Shown here in pieces: positions 1 to 7,208 of a DNA stretch of 12,901 bases. Every line of letters starts with the position of its first letter. Positions within the stretch are counted from its first letter, which is position 1. The position numbers and the translations under genes are program-made. Under the pieces are notes generated by a model. That model worked only from the letters and a program-made list of their open reading frames with translations, searched no databases and had not been told where the DNA came from. The DNA is taken from contig DXUR01000046.1 of the NCBI GenBank assembly GCA_019417795.1, positions 1-12,901 on the forward strand, in the 5' to 3' direction. The stretch comes from Clostridiales bacterium (GTDB taxonomy: Bacteria; Bacillota_A; Clostridia; Oscillospirales; Oscillospiraceae).

Positions 1-1281
1 CACCAGAGCATTGGGGTCCACGCCCTCCTTCAGCCGTTCAGCGGAGGAACGCTTGGTGGCCAGCGTAGCGCCCATGACAGAGGCCAGAGACGCGCCCTTC
101 AGCTTCACGATGGGAGGGATGGTGGGATCCTTCATGATCCAGAAAATAGCGTTGACGGGGGATTCAATCTTATCCACCCGGTTGGGGGACCAGAGCTTGG
201 ACTTGATGGCCCGGCCGTTGCCGTTGCGGATGTCCTCGGTGACCAGCACCACCTTGCCGTCCTCGTCCAGCGTGGCGGAGCAGTTCTGCGCCGTCAGCAG
301 GTACTTGTTGTCCGGGGAATCCACGGGATAGTCGGCGGTCTTGTCGAAATAGGTGGGCTCCAGAGCAATGGAGGCGCAGGTATCGGAGTTGATAATGAAG
401 GCGTCATCGTGGAGCACCTTGATGGAGGGATACTTGCCGCCGTGCTTGGCGTGGGTCAGGGTGGACTTGCCGGAGCCGGACAGACCGAACACGGCAGAGA
501 CGAACTTGTGGCCGTCCGCCAGCGTGTATTCCTTCTGACCGCCGTGGCAGCTGGCGTAGCCGGTGCGGTTGGCGATGGCCCAGGCCAGTGTCAGGGTGCC
601 CTTCTTGTGCTCGCCGAAGTAGCGCATACCCAGGATGGCGGCGCAGTTGGTCTCCGTGTTGAAGTAGCACAGGCACTTGGGGTCGCAGACCTTTTCCTGA
701 CCGGGTGCGCCGGTCCACTGGGGATCGGAGAAGATGTAGATGTCAGGCTCCTTGCCGTCGCCTACGGGCTTGGAGTTCTTGTACATCTTCACATATTCCG
801 TGGACATATACTGGAAGTTCAGCATCCAGTTGTAGAGGAGGTTTTCCTCACCCTCAGGGATCAGCAGATGGGCCTTCACCATGAACTCGGGGTCCAGACC
901 GATGAACACCTCGGCGTGATACATGGTCTTCCAGCGGGTGTCGTACACGGCGTCCATGACGATCTTATCCAGGGCGGCGGTGTCCACGCCGGGCTTGCCG
1001 GTGATGCGGCGGGCGGGGGCGTAGCGGCCGGTGATGGAACCGTCATTGAACAGCAGGACCTTGGCGTCCGGTTCCAGACCGAATTCCTCGCCCCGGTAGA
1101 CGGGCATATCGGTGACCACGGTGCCGGGGGAATTTTTGGCCAGCTCATAGGCTTCCTTCAAGGTGTTGACCTTGATGACATTGTTGCCGTAGAACGGAGC
1201 TTCGATGATGGAACGGGTCTTGGAAAAACCCACCTGGCCGGGACCGATCTCGGCTCTGGGATAATAGGCCTTTGTGGACAT
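1..1281 (-). CDS. pckA: Phosphoenolpyruvate carboxykinase (ATP-type), 3' end cut by window
   Basis: The cytosolic enzyme interconverts oxaloacetate plus ATP with PEP, CO2 and ADP. In fermentative gut anaerobes it often runs in the carboxylating direction. The reading frame is open for 427 codons from ATG at 1281 to the window edge, so the C-terminus lies outside. A P-loop reading GLSGSGKST is at about residues 266-274, where the family usually has GLSGTGKTT. About 20 residues later an HDD stands where the family has a GDD-type kinase-2 motif. The stretch NGNGRAIKSKLWSPNRVD and the following region also fit the nucleotide and metal-binding core. The N-terminal half diverges from the E. coli type and I could not align its substrate motif with certainty. 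The start is supported by an AAGGAGG site 9 bases upstream. The gene appears monocistronic, with rsmA upstream on the same strand. The family call is firm; the clostridial divergent subtype is inferred. Confidence 0.88.
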   Translation of the reverse strand, partial: MSTKAYYPRAEIGPGQVGFSKTRSIIEAPFYGNNVIKVNTLKEAYELAKNSPGTVVTDMPVYRGEEFGLEPDAKVLLFNDGSITGRYAPARRITGKPGVDTAALDKIVMDAVYDTRWKTMYHAEVFIGLDPEFMVKAHLLIPEGEENLLYNWMLNFQYMSTEYVKMYKNSKPVGDGKEPDIYIFSDPQWTGAPGQEKVCDPKCLCYFNTETNCAAILGMRYFGEHKKGTLTLAWAIANRTGYASCHGGQKEYTLADGHKFVSAVFGLSGSGKSTLTHAKHGGKYPSIKVLHDDAFIINSDTCASIALEPTYFDKTADYPVDSPDNKYLLTAQNCSATLDEDGKVVLVTEDIRNGNGRAIKSKLWSPNRVDKIESPVNAIFWIMKDPTIPPIVKLKGASLASVMGATLATKRSSAERLKEGVDPNALV

Positions 1282-1318
1282 ATCGGGATACCTCCTTGTA
1301 ATCATGGTTGATAACTGT

Positions 1319-1347
1319 ATGATACTGGAACGCAGGGGAAAAAGCAA
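1319..1347 (-). promoter_or_regulatory. Probable sigma-A promoter of pckA
   Basis: Read on the minus strand, TTGCTT (1347-1342) and TATCAT (1324-1319) are separated by exactly 17 bases. They lie about 40 bases upstream of the pckA start codon. The -35 is two bases from consensus and the -10 one, so this is a moderate match supported mainly by its spacing and position. Confidence 0.5.
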
Positions 1348-1415
1348 GTTATGAAGATGACAAGTTCCGGCAAAGAGGACAGTTCCTTTTGTGACTTTTT
1401 GCGGCAGGGCGGCGG

Positions 1416-2270
1416 TTATTTCCGCTCCGCCAGCGCGTCTGTCAGGGCAGCGAACTCCGTTAACGTCAACGCCTCTCCCCGGACCGATGCAGGCAGGCCG
1501 CAGGCTGCGATGGCGTCGGCAATGGCGGCCTTGTCCCACCCCGGCAGGGCAGCGGACAGGGAATTGGACAGGGTTTTTCGCCGCAGCAGGAAGGCTCCCT
1601 TGATGACCCGGAAGAAAAACGCCTCATCCCGGACGGCCACCGGCGGCTCCTTCCGGCGGACGCACCGCAGAACGGTGGAAGTCACCTTGGGGGCGGGCAG
1701 AAATTTCTCCGGGGGGACGTCAAAGAGACATTCTGTTTCCATTTCGTATTGCAGCCGCAGGGGGAACGCGCCGTCGGCGCTGCCTTTGGCGGAGGTGAGC
1801 CGCTGGGCGGCCTCCTTCTGGATCAGGACGGTGATGGACTCAATGGCGGGAATATCCACCAGCGCGGTCAGCACGGGCGTGGTGATGTTGTAGGGCAGGT
1901 TGGCGCAGACGATGGGCCGCAGGCCAGCGAATTTTTCGCCGATCAGGGCCTTGAGATCCAGCCGGGTTACGTCTCCGGGGACGATCTCTACATTAGAATA
2001 AGGGGCCATGGTCTCCGCCAGAATGGGCAGCAGCGCCCGGTCCAGCTCAATGGAGACCACCTTTCCGGCCCGTTGGGCCAGTTCGGAGGTCAGAGGGCCG
2101 ATGCCGGGGCCAATCTCCAGCACGCCGCAGGTCTCGTCTGCCCGAGACGCTGCCGCAATGTCGGCGGGGATCTGGGGGTCGATGAGGAAATTCTGCCCCA
2201 TGGATTTGGAAAAATGGAAGCCGTGGCGTTCCAGCAGCATCCGGATCGTCAGTTCGTCGCAGAGATTCAT
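1416..2270 (-). CDS. rsmA: 16S rRNA (adenine1518/1519-N6)-dimethyltransferase
   Basis: RsmA (KsgA) uses S-adenosylmethionine to dimethylate two adjacent adenines in the 3'-terminal hairpin of 16S rRNA, a late step of 30S assembly. The 284-residue length is normal. The N-terminal GQNFL signature is at residues 25-29, the SAM-binding motif EIGPGIG at 52-58, and GDVTRLD at about 99-105. The catalytic NLPYNITTP motif is at 124-132, followed by the usual C-terminal helical domain. The start at 2270 follows an AAGGCGG site with 7 bases of spacing, and the N-terminus matches the family. It has its own promoter just upstream, so it does not need read-through from the LysR gene. No frameshift or odd feature was seen. 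I found no convincing terminator between it and pckA. Confidence 0.96.
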   Translation of the reverse strand: MNLCDELTIRMLLERHGFHFSKSMGQNFLIDPQIPADIAAASRADETCGVLEIGPGIGPLTSELAQRAGKVVSIELDRALLPILAETMAPYSNVEIVPGDVTRLDLKALIGEKFAGLRPIVCANLPYNITTPVLTALVDIPAIESITVLIQKEAAQRLTSAKGSADGAFPLRLQYEMETECLFDVPPEKFLPAPKVTSTVLRCVRRKEPPVAVRDEAFFFRVIKGAFLLRRKTLSNSLSAALPGWDKAAIADAIAACGLPASVRGEALTLTEFAALTDALAERK

Positions 2271-2302
2271 GGCTCTACCGCCTTTTTTAGAATTTGAATT
2301 TC

Positions 2303-2331
2303 AGTATAGCTGATTTTGAATGGAATCACAA
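2303..2331 (-). promoter_or_regulatory. Sigma-A promoter of rsmA
   Basis: On the minus strand, TTGTGA (2331-2326) and TATACT (2308-2303) are spaced by 17 bases. The -10 box lies 32 bases upstream of the rsmA start codon. It sits in the short gap between the LysR gene and rsmA, so rsmA can be transcribed independently. Confidence 0.7.
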
Positions 2332-2349
2332 CAGGGGAGCGCCGGTTGG

Positions 2350-3225
2350 TCACAGTTCGTGGATGAAATCCAGCACGCAGTCCCGCAGACGGAGGACCGC
2401 CTCCGGCATATTTTTCCGCAGAGGCATCCCCATGCCCAATTCCCGGCCTGCCCGCGGCGTGACCGGCAGCGTCTGGACGCCCTGCGTCCTGCCGCGCATC
2501 ATGATCTCCGTCATCATGGAGACGCCCAGTCCCTTGCTGACCATGCGGATGACCGTTTCATCGTCCACATGACAGGGGCGGATCTGGGGTCGGACGCCCT
2601 TGGGACTGAGGGCGGCGTTCACGTCAATGTCGAACCGACCGTAGGGCATCAGAAATTCCTTTCCGTCAAATTCCTCGATGGGGAAGGAGTCCCGTCCCCC
2701 GGTGGGGTAATCCTCCGGGAGGATGGCGTACATAATGTCATTGTACAGCGGTGTCCAGTCGCAGTTGACATGGCTTTGCCTTGCGGCGAAGATCACATCG
2801 GTGCGGCCTTCCTCCAGCAGCTCAAAGGGCTCCAATTCGTGGTCCACCATCCGCAGATCCACGTCGGTGTCCGGGCACACCCGGCGGAACCGGTACAGGA
2901 TCTCCGGCATCCAGTGCATGGCAAGGCTGGCGTAGGCTGCCACACGGATGGTCTCCGCCTTTTTCTGCGTGATGGCGGCGATCTGGTTTTCCAGCTTCGC
3001 CGTGGCGCTGAGGTAATCCCGGATGGCGGGCAGGAGAGCCTCGCCATTTTCTGTCAGGGAAATGCCGCTGTGGTCCCGGCGGATGAGGGTCATGCCGATC
3101 TCACGCTCCAAGCCGTTGATGAGGTGGGTCAGGCCGGATTGGGTGTAGCCCACTACCTCGGAGGCCTTGGAAAGGCTGCCCAGATTCACCGCTGTCATCA
3201 GAATCTCCAGCTTTTTGCTGTCCAT
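2350..3225 (-). CDS. LysR-family transcriptional regulator, probable regulator of brnQ
   Basis: This 291-residue protein has the LysR layout. An N-terminal winged helix-turn-helix covers about residues 3-62, including SLSKASEVVGYTQSGLTHLI and the LTENGEALLP wing. A linker helix follows, then a periplasmic-binding-like effector domain from about 90 to 280. LysR proteins act as tetramers and usually respond to a small co-inducer. It is transcribed divergently from brnQ across a 112-base gap, the classic LysR arrangement. Control of branched-chain amino acid uptake, and of its own gene, is therefore the natural inference, but the ligand cannot be read from sequence. The start at 3225 is supported by AAGGAGG five bases upstream. 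Length and domain order are typical. Confidence 0.92.
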   Translation of the reverse strand: MDSKKLEILMTAVNLGSLSKASEVVGYTQSGLTHLINGLEREIGMTLIRRDHSGISLTENGEALLPAIRDYLSATAKLENQIAAITQKKAETIRVAAYASLAMHWMPEILYRFRRVCPDTDVDLRMVDHELEPFELLEEGRTDVIFAARQSHVNCDWTPLYNDIMYAILPEDYPTGGRDSFPIEEFDGKEFLMPYGRFDIDVNAALSPKGVRPQIRPCHVDDETVIRMVSKGLGVSMMTEIMMRGRTQGVQTLPVTPRAGRELGMGMPLRKNMPEAVLRLRDCVLDFIHEL

Positions 3226-3267
3226 GGTTCCCTCCTTCGACTATATATTACGATTTGTCATATAACT

Positions 3268-3295
3268 ATTATAACCCTGCGTTTCTCTTTTGCAA
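3268..3295 (-). promoter_or_regulatory. Promoter of the LysR gene
   Basis: On the minus strand, TTGCAA (3295-3290) and a perfect TATAAT (3273-3268) are separated by 16 bases. They lie about 43 bases upstream of the LysR start codon. The sequence between them overlaps an inverted repeat annotated separately. Confidence 0.65.
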
Positions 3296-3300
3296 GGGTT
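3273..3300. promoter_or_regulatory. Candidate LysR operator between the LysR gene and brnQ
   Basis: AACCCT (3273-3278) is mirrored by AGGGTT (3295-3300), with GC dinucleotides just inside each arm. The repeat covers the spacer and -35 of the LysR promoter, as expected for autorepression. It lies 38 bases before the brnQ start codon. No strong brnQ promoter was found, only a weak TATGAT at 3306-3311 with a poor -35. That would fit dependence on an activator. Confidence 0.35.
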
Positions 3301-3337
3301 TCCTATATGATAAGACCCATAAAGGAGATGATGTTCC

Positions 3338-4702
3338 ATGACAACGAAGAAGCTGACGATCCGGCAGAAGCTTTTGGTGGCCGGGACGCTGTTCGGCATG
3401 TTTTTCGGCGCGGGCAATCTGATCTTCCCGGTCCATCTGGGACAGATGGCGGGCCGGAACGCCATTCCCGCCATGATCGGCTTTATCATTACGGCGGTGG
3501 GGATCCCCGTTTTCGGTGTGGCCGCCATCGGCATCACCCATTCCGACGGTTTACAGACCCTCGCCGGCAAGGTGAGCAAGGGATACGGCATCTTCTTCAC
3601 CTGTCTGCTGTATCTGACCATCGGGCCGCTGTTCGCCATTCCCAGATGCGCCACGGTGTCCTTTACCACCGGCGTCGCGCCCATGCTGGGGGACAGCGGG
3701 GCGGAATGGCTGTATCTGCTGATCTTCTCCGCCGTGTTTTTTGCCTTCGTGCTGTTTTTCTCCCTGCGCCCCGGCAAGATCACCGTCTGGATCGGCAAGA
3801 TCATCAATCCTATTTTCCTGATCTTCTTTGCCGTGCTGATGATCGCGGCGCTGCTGGCCCCCGGTGCCGCCGCGTCTGCCGTGGAGCCGGTGGCGGCCTA
3901 TCAGAGTGATGCATTTTTCCCCTCTCTGATCGAGGGTTACGGCACCATGGACGCCATCGCCGGTCTGGCCTTCGGCATCGTGGTGATTGACGTGATCCGC
4001 CGCATGGGCGTGACCAATGATGACGCCATCGCGGAGGACGTGCTCTCTTCCGGCCTCCTCACGGGCCTGCTGATGGCACTGATCTATGTGGTGTCCATTC
4101 TGGTGGGCGCCCAGTCCAGAGGGCTGTTTGAGCTGTCTGAAAACGGCGGCGTGGCCCTGACGCAGATCGCCGGGCATTACTTGGGCGGCGTGGGCCAGCT
4201 CATTCTGGCGATCACCATCACTTTCGCCTGCCTGAAAACCTCTATCGGTCTGGTCACCGCCTGCGCGGAGACCTTCGACAAGATGACCGGCGGGAAGTTC
4301 TCCTACCGGGGCTGGGCCATTCTGTTCACGGCCTTCTCCTTCGCTGTCTCCAATGTGGGCCTCAGCGCCATCATCAACTATTCCATTCCGGTGCTCATGC
4401 TGATCTATCCACCGGCCATTGCCTTGATCACCTTAGCGTTTATCGGCAGATTTTTCGGGCATGACCGCATTGTGTACATCGCCGTGATGATCCCCACATG
4501 GATCGCCGCTTTGTTCGACTTTATGAAGACCCTGCCGGGTTCCGCGCAGACGGCCCTCCATCTGGACGCGCCCATTCAGTTCGCCGCAGCCAATCTCCCG
4601 CTGTTCGACAAGAATCTGGGCTGGCTGCTCCCGGCGGTCATCGGCTTTGCCATCGGCATGATCTGGCATCTGAGCCGGCCGAAGAACGCAGCCGCCGCGT
4701 GA
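3338..4702 (+). CDS. brnQ: Branched-chain amino acid transport system II carrier protein
   Basis: BrnQ is an inner-membrane symporter that imports leucine, isoleucine and valine using the sodium gradient. The 454-residue length and roughly 12 hydrophobic segments match the family. The N-terminal signature FGAGNLIFPVHLGQMAG (about residues 23-39) is diagnostic. A conserved GLAFGIVVIDVIRRMG stretch lies in the middle. A long loop with charged residues ends near the GKFSYRGWA segment before the last helices. The start at 3338 follows AAAGGAG with 10 bases of spacing; nearby upstream ATGs are out of frame. It is divergent from a LysR regulator that probably controls it. Its 3' end converges on a small minus-strand gene and may share a two-way hairpin terminator with it. 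No anomalies were seen. Confidence 0.95.
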   Translation: MTTKKLTIRQKLLVAGTLFGMFFGAGNLIFPVHLGQMAGRNAIPAMIGFIITAVGIPVFGVAAIGITHSDGLQTLAGKVSKGYGIFFTCLLYLTIGPLFAIPRCATVSFTTGVAPMLGDSGAEWLYLLIFSAVFFAFVLFFSLRPGKITVWIGKIINPIFLIFFAVLMIAALLAPGAAASAVEPVAAYQSDAFFPSLIEGYGTMDAIAGLAFGIVVIDVIRRMGVTNDDAIAEDVLSSGLLTGLLMALIYVVSILVGAQSRGLFELSENGGVALTQIAGHYLGGVGQLILAITITFACLKTSIGLVTACAETFDKMTGGKFSYRGWAILFTAFSFAVSNVGLSAIINYSIPVLMLIYPPAIALITLAFIGRFFGHDRIVYIAVMIPTWIAALFDFMKTLPGSAQTALHLDAPIQFAAANLPLFDKNLGWLLPAVIGFAIGMIWHLSRPKNAAAA

Positions 4703-4754
4703 CGGGATCCCTCGCTGAATCGCCCATTGACGAAAACTGGTTTAATGAACGCAG

Positions 4755-4798
4755 AGAAAATCAAAAGAAAAGCGGCCCGGAGTTTTCCGGGCCGCTTT
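4755..4798 (-). terminator. Hairpin terminator of the 28-residue gene, possibly bidirectional
   Basis: A perfect 13-bp stem pairs AAAGCGGCCCGGA (4769-4781) with TCCGGGCCGCTTT (4786-4798) around a 4-base loop. On the minus strand it is followed by a T-rich run, TTTTCTTTTGATTTTC, so it terminates the small gene at 4819-4905. On the plus strand only three Ts follow. It could still end brnQ transcription, but less well. Confidence 0.85.
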
Positions 4799-4818
4799 CG
4801 CGATCAATGGCCGCCGGC

Positions 4819-4905
4819 TTACTTGCGGTCGTTTTTCTGGTTCTTCTGCTCGTTGGGCTCCTTCTGAGCGTTTTTCTGGTTGCTCTCCCGGTTTTTCTCC
4901 TGCAT
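4819..4905 (-). CDS. 28-residue Asn/Gln/Lys/Glu-rich small protein
   Basis: The unrecognised 28-residue product begins MQEKNRES and ends QKNDRK. It is almost entirely Gln, Asn, Lys and Glu, with no hydrophobic residue other than one Ala, one Pro and the initiator Met. It also contains repeated QKN triplets at about residues 10-12, 20-25 and nearby. Three signals support a real gene. There is a full AAGGAGG site 8 bases before the ATG, a stop codon, and a strong terminator 20 bases past the stop on the same strand. The composition recalls the small hydrophilic spore-core proteins of endospore formers, but no family motif is visible and that is only a resemblance. No consensus promoter was identified in the 100 bases upstream. 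The function is unknown. A disordered, nucleic-acid-binding or spore-associated role is possible. Confidence 0.68.
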   Translation of the reverse strand: MQEKNRESNQKNAQKEPNEQKNQKNDRK

Positions 4906-5017
4906 GGAATGTGCCTCCTTTCCTGTCCCCACGGGGGGACGGTCTGCGTACAGAAGATAGTGTTGCCGCCGCGGGGAAAACTATTCACAAAAAAGAAAAA
5001 ATTTCTTGATTTTCCTG

Positions 5018-5046
5018 TTGACAAATCAGAAATGGTTTGGTATACT
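5018..5046 (+). promoter_or_regulatory. Consensus sigma-A promoter of the infC operon
   Basis: A perfect -35, TTGACA (5018-5023), is followed by a 17-base spacer and TATACT (5041-5046), one base from the -10 consensus. An A/T-rich tract lies just upstream (4988-5004), which could act as an UP element. Transcription should start near 5053, giving a leader of about 155 bases before infC. Confidence 0.9.
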
Positions 5047-5052
5047 ATCAAG

Positions 5053-5189
5053 GCAAAACAAAGAAGGCTGATCGCATCCGCCTCACCTCCAGCATGACGC
5101 AAAGAGGTCAACAACGTTGTTACCAGACTGCCGCAGGGCGGTTTGTTGTTGCGCGGATGCCAAAATGGTATCCGCGTTTTGTGATTTTT
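5053..5189 (+). ncRNA. L20-type autoregulatory leader of infC-rpmI-rplT with attenuator
   Basis: The leader holds two mutually exclusive structures. A terminator hairpin pairs CGCGGATGCCA (5152-5162) with TGGTATCCGCG (5166-5176) as an 11-bp stem containing one G-U pair. A T-rich run follows (5177-5189). The 5' arm of that hairpin contains GCGGATGC (5153-5160), which can instead pair perfectly with GCATCCGC at 5074-5081. That would form an antiterminator closing a domain with inner AACAAC/GTTGTT and CCGC/GCGG stems. In Bacillus subtilis the infC operon is controlled this way, with ribosomal protein L20 binding a 23S rRNA-like fold in the leader and favouring termination. Position, operon and structure all agree. 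The L20 binding site itself is inferred, not matched base by base. Confidence 0.82.
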
Positions 5190-5208
5190 AGAAGGAGGTG
5201 CTTCGACC

Positions 5209-5727
5209 ATAGCTAAGCAAATGCATGAACTGAATGAGGACATTCTCGACAAGGAGATCCGACTCATCGGCGCTGAAGGTCAGCAGCTGGGCATCATGAG
5301 TTCCCAGGAGGCCCTGAAGATTGCGGATGAGCAGGGCTTGGATCTTGTCAAGATCTCGCCCCAGGCCGTCCCCCCCGTTTGCAAGCTCATGAACTACGGA
5401 AAGTTCCGCTTTGAGCAGAGCAAGAAGGAGAAGGAAGCCCGCAAGAATCAGCATGTGGTAGAGATCAAGGAGATCCGGATGTCACCGGGCATCGACGTGG
5501 GAGACTTCAACACGAAGCTCAAGAACGCCCAGAAGTTCATTGCCGATGGCAACCGGGTGAAGGTTTCCGTCCGCTTCCGCGGCCGCGAAATGGCACATAC
5601 GGACATCGGCCGGGATCTGCTGAACCAGTTTGCTGAGCAGTGCGCCGAGGTGGCCAACATGGACAAGAGCGCCAAGCTGGAGGGCCGTATGATGTCCATC
5701 TTCCTCTCTCCCAAGACGAGCAAGTAA
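5209..5727 (+). CDS. infC: Translation initiation factor IF-3, apparent AUA start
   Basis: IF-3 binds the 30S subunit, keeps it apart from the 50S, and checks the start codon and initiator tRNA. The protein has the usual two domains: an N-terminal domain containing [20 protein letters not shown], a lysine-rich linker, and a C-terminal domain with [14 protein letters not shown] and the closing [14 protein letters not shown]. The first in-frame ATG (5221) is 22 bases from the AAGGAGG site at 5192-5198, too far. The family N-terminus ([12 protein letters not shown]) also begins earlier, at ATA (5209), with 10 bases of spacing. Non-canonical starts such as AUU are well known for infC, because IF-3 discriminates against them and so limits its own synthesis. 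The call gives 172 residues. rpmI follows after 38 bases in the same operon. Confidence 0.95.
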   Translation: MAKQMHELNEDILDKEIRLIGAEGQQLGIMSSQEALKIADEQGLDLVKISPQAVPPVCKLMNYGKFRFEQSKKEKEARKNQHVVEIKEIRMSPGIDVGDFNTKLKNAQKFIADGNRVKVSVRFRGREMAHTDIGRDLLNQFAEQCAEVANMDKSAKLEGRMMSIFLSPKTSK

Positions 5728-5765
5728 ATTTCAAGAGATTTCAATACACGGAAGGAGCAACTACA

Positions 5766-5963
5766 ATGCCGAAACTGAAGACTCACAGCGGCGCCAAGAA
5801 GCGCTTCAATCTCACCAAGACCGGCAAGGTCAAGCGCGCCAAGGCTTTCAAGAGCCACATCCTCACCAAGAAGGACACCAAGCGCACTCGTCGTCTGCGC
5901 GCAGGCGGTTATGCGGACGTCACCAACATGGACGCTGTCCGCAAGATGATCCCCTACAAATAA
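5766..5963 (+). CDS. rpmI: 50S ribosomal protein L35
   Basis: This 65-residue, strongly basic protein matches L35 throughout. It starts [14 protein letters not shown], has the [19 protein letters not shown] core and ends [13 protein letters not shown]35 is a structural protein of the large ribosomal subunit. It starts at ATG 5766 with GGAAGGAG upstream and lies between infC and rplT in the standard operon. Its expression is subject to the L20 leader ahead of infC. Full length and intact. Confidence 0.98.
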   Translation: MPKLKTHSGAKKRFNLTKTGKVKRAKAFKSHILTKKDTKRTRRLRAGGYADVTNMDAVRKMIPYK

Positions 5964-5997
5964 GTAACGAGACGTTTGAAATAGGAGGCTACTACAA

Positions 5998-6348
5998 ATG
6001 GCAAGAGTCAAGGGCGCGATGATGACGCGCAAGAGAAGAAATAAAGTTCTGAAGCTGGCCAAGGGCTATTGGGGTTCCAAGTCCAAGCACTTCAAGATGG
6101 CTAACCAGGCCGTCATGAAGTCCCTGACCTACGCTTACACCGGCCGCAAGCTGAAGAAGCGTGACTTCCGCAGCCTGTGGATCACCCGTATCTCCGCTGC
6201 CTGCAAGATGAACGGCATGAACTACTCCACCTTCATGCACGGCCTGAAGGTCGCCGGCATCGAGATCAACCGCAAGATGCTCTCTGAGATGGCTATCTCC
6301 AACCCCGCTGCATTCACTCAGCTGATCGAGATCGCCAAGAAGGCTTAA
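5998..6348 (+). CDS. rplT: 50S ribosomal protein L20
   Basis: The 116-residue basic protein has the L20 signature from its start ([24 protein letters not shown], given here only in part as [14 protein letters not shown]). It continues with the long N-terminal helix, then [14 protein letters not shown] and the C-terminal globular part ending in IEIAKKA. L20 binds 23S rRNA early in 50S assembly. In Firmicutes it also binds the leader of its own operon to repress it, which fits the leader found upstream of infC. The start follows AGGAGG with 10 bases of spacing. It is the last gene of the operon, with a strong terminator just after it. Confidence 0.98.
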   Translation: MARVKGAMMTRKRRNKVLKLAKGYWGSKSKHFKMANQAVMKSLTYAYTGRKLKKRDFRSLWITRISAACKMNGMNYSTFMHGLKVAGIEINRKMLSEMAISNPAAFTQLIEIAKKA

Positions 6349-6366
6349 TTACACAGTTCTTCAAAC

Positions 6367-6400
6367 AAAAACCTCTTCGGGAAACCGAAGAGGTTTTTTT
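6367..6400 (+). terminator. Rho-independent terminator of the infC operon
   Basis: A perfect 9-bp stem, CCTCTTCGG (6372-6380) with CCGAAGAGG (6385-6393), closes a stable GAAA tetraloop. It is flanked by four As and followed by seven Ts (6394-6400). It lies 23 bases after the rplT stop. Confidence 0.95.
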
Positions 6401-6436
6401 GCGTGTTGAAAAATAGGGGAGAGGGCTGTCTTTACA

Positions 6437-6471
6437 GAAAACAGTAAAAGGACGCGCCCATCGGCGCGTCC
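6437..6471 (-). terminator. Rho-independent terminator of trmB
   Basis: A perfect 9-bp GC-rich stem, GGACGCGCC (6450-6458) with GGCGCGTCC (6463-6471), has a 4-base loop. On the minus strand TTTTACTGTTTT follows. It starts 9 bases past the trmB stop, facing the rplT terminator, so the two convergent units are insulated from each other. Confidence 0.9.
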
Positions 6472-6479
6472 TCCCGTTC

Positions 6480-7175
6480 TTATTCCTCAACAGTTTCCTC
6501 AGCGGGTTCCGCGTCCTCCGGAACTTCCGGTTCTTCCCAGTCCACCATGGTGCCCACGCAGCGGTTGATGGGCTGGCCCAGCTCGTGGAACTTGGCCTCA
6601 TAGTCCGTCATAACGCCCACCGGGCCGTTTTCGTGGAGATTCCGGGTGACCTCGGACAGCTCAAAGCCAAACTGGGGCAGCTCCTCCACGGAGAACTCAA
6701 ACAGGGGCTGGTTGTCAGTCTTGAAGTGGATCTGACCGCCCATTTTCAGCACCTGACGGTACAGCTTCAGGAAGTTGCCGTGAGTCAGGCGGCGCTTGGC
6801 ATGGCGCTTGCTGGGCCAGGGATCGCAGAAGTTGACGTAGATCCGGTCCACCTCGCCGGGGGCGAAGAACTGGGGGAGCTGGTCGGCGTTGGCGTCCACG
6901 AAAAACACATTGGTGAGACCGTCATTCACGCACCGCTCCATGGCCACCACCATGGCGTCCGGCACCATCTCAATGGCGATGAACAGCACATCCGGCTCCG
7001 CCGCGGCGGTGCCGTGGGTGAAGCGGCCCTTGCCGCAGCCCAGCTCTACCCGCAGCTCCCGGGCCTGGGGCATCAGATCCCGCCAGTGGCCCCGATGCTC
7101 ATAGGGGTTCCGGATCAGCTGCGCGGCGCAGCGCTCCATTCGGGGGACCAGATTCTTCTTTTTCCGCATTCTCAT
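6480..7175 (-). CDS. trmB: tRNA (guanine-46-N7)-methyltransferase
   Basis: TrmB uses S-adenosylmethionine to form m7G46 in the variable loop of many tRNAs. From the chosen start it is 231 residues long. The SAM motif VELGCGKGRF is at about residues 43-52, IAIEM follows near 66-70, and the highly conserved NFCDPWPSKRHAKRRLT block is at about 115-131. FKTDN and the closing substrate region follow. The start at 7175 (MRMRKKK) was chosen over an upstream ATG at 7205 because a GCGGAGG site lies 9 bases before it and the upstream extension has no RBS and no family match. The last 18 or so residues form an acidic tail (EEPEVPEDAEPAEETVEE) beyond the family core. It has its own promoter and terminator and is monocistronic. 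Confidence 0.96.
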   Translation of the reverse strand: MRMRKKKNLVPRMERCAAQLIRNPYEHRGHWRDLMPQARELRVELGCGKGRFTHGTAAAEPDVLFIAIEMVPDAMVVAMERCVNDGLTNVFFVDANADQLPQFFAPGEVDRIYVNFCDPWPSKRHAKRRLTHGNFLKLYRQVLKMGGQIHFKTDNQPLFEFSVEELPQFGFELSEVTRNLHENGPVGVMTDYEAKFHELGQPINRCVGTMVDWEEPEVPEDAEPAEETVEE

Positions 7176-7208
7176 TATCAAAAACCTCCGCAGGTCAAGA
7201 ATCAACTC

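Noticed and set aside
409..1311. 300-codon plus-strand open frame
   Set aside because: It is antisense to the well-supported pckA frame, and has the Gly/Val/His-rich look of a shadow frame, with no RBS or family match.
1340..1415. Terminator between rsmA and pckA
   Set aside because: The GGAACT(T)GTC repeats here are direct, not inverted, and no stem with a T run could be formed.
2320..3909. 529-codon plus-strand open frame
   Set aside because: It runs antisense to the LysR gene and then out of frame through brnQ. Both of those genes have clear family motifs and start signals, so this frame is a high-GC artefact.
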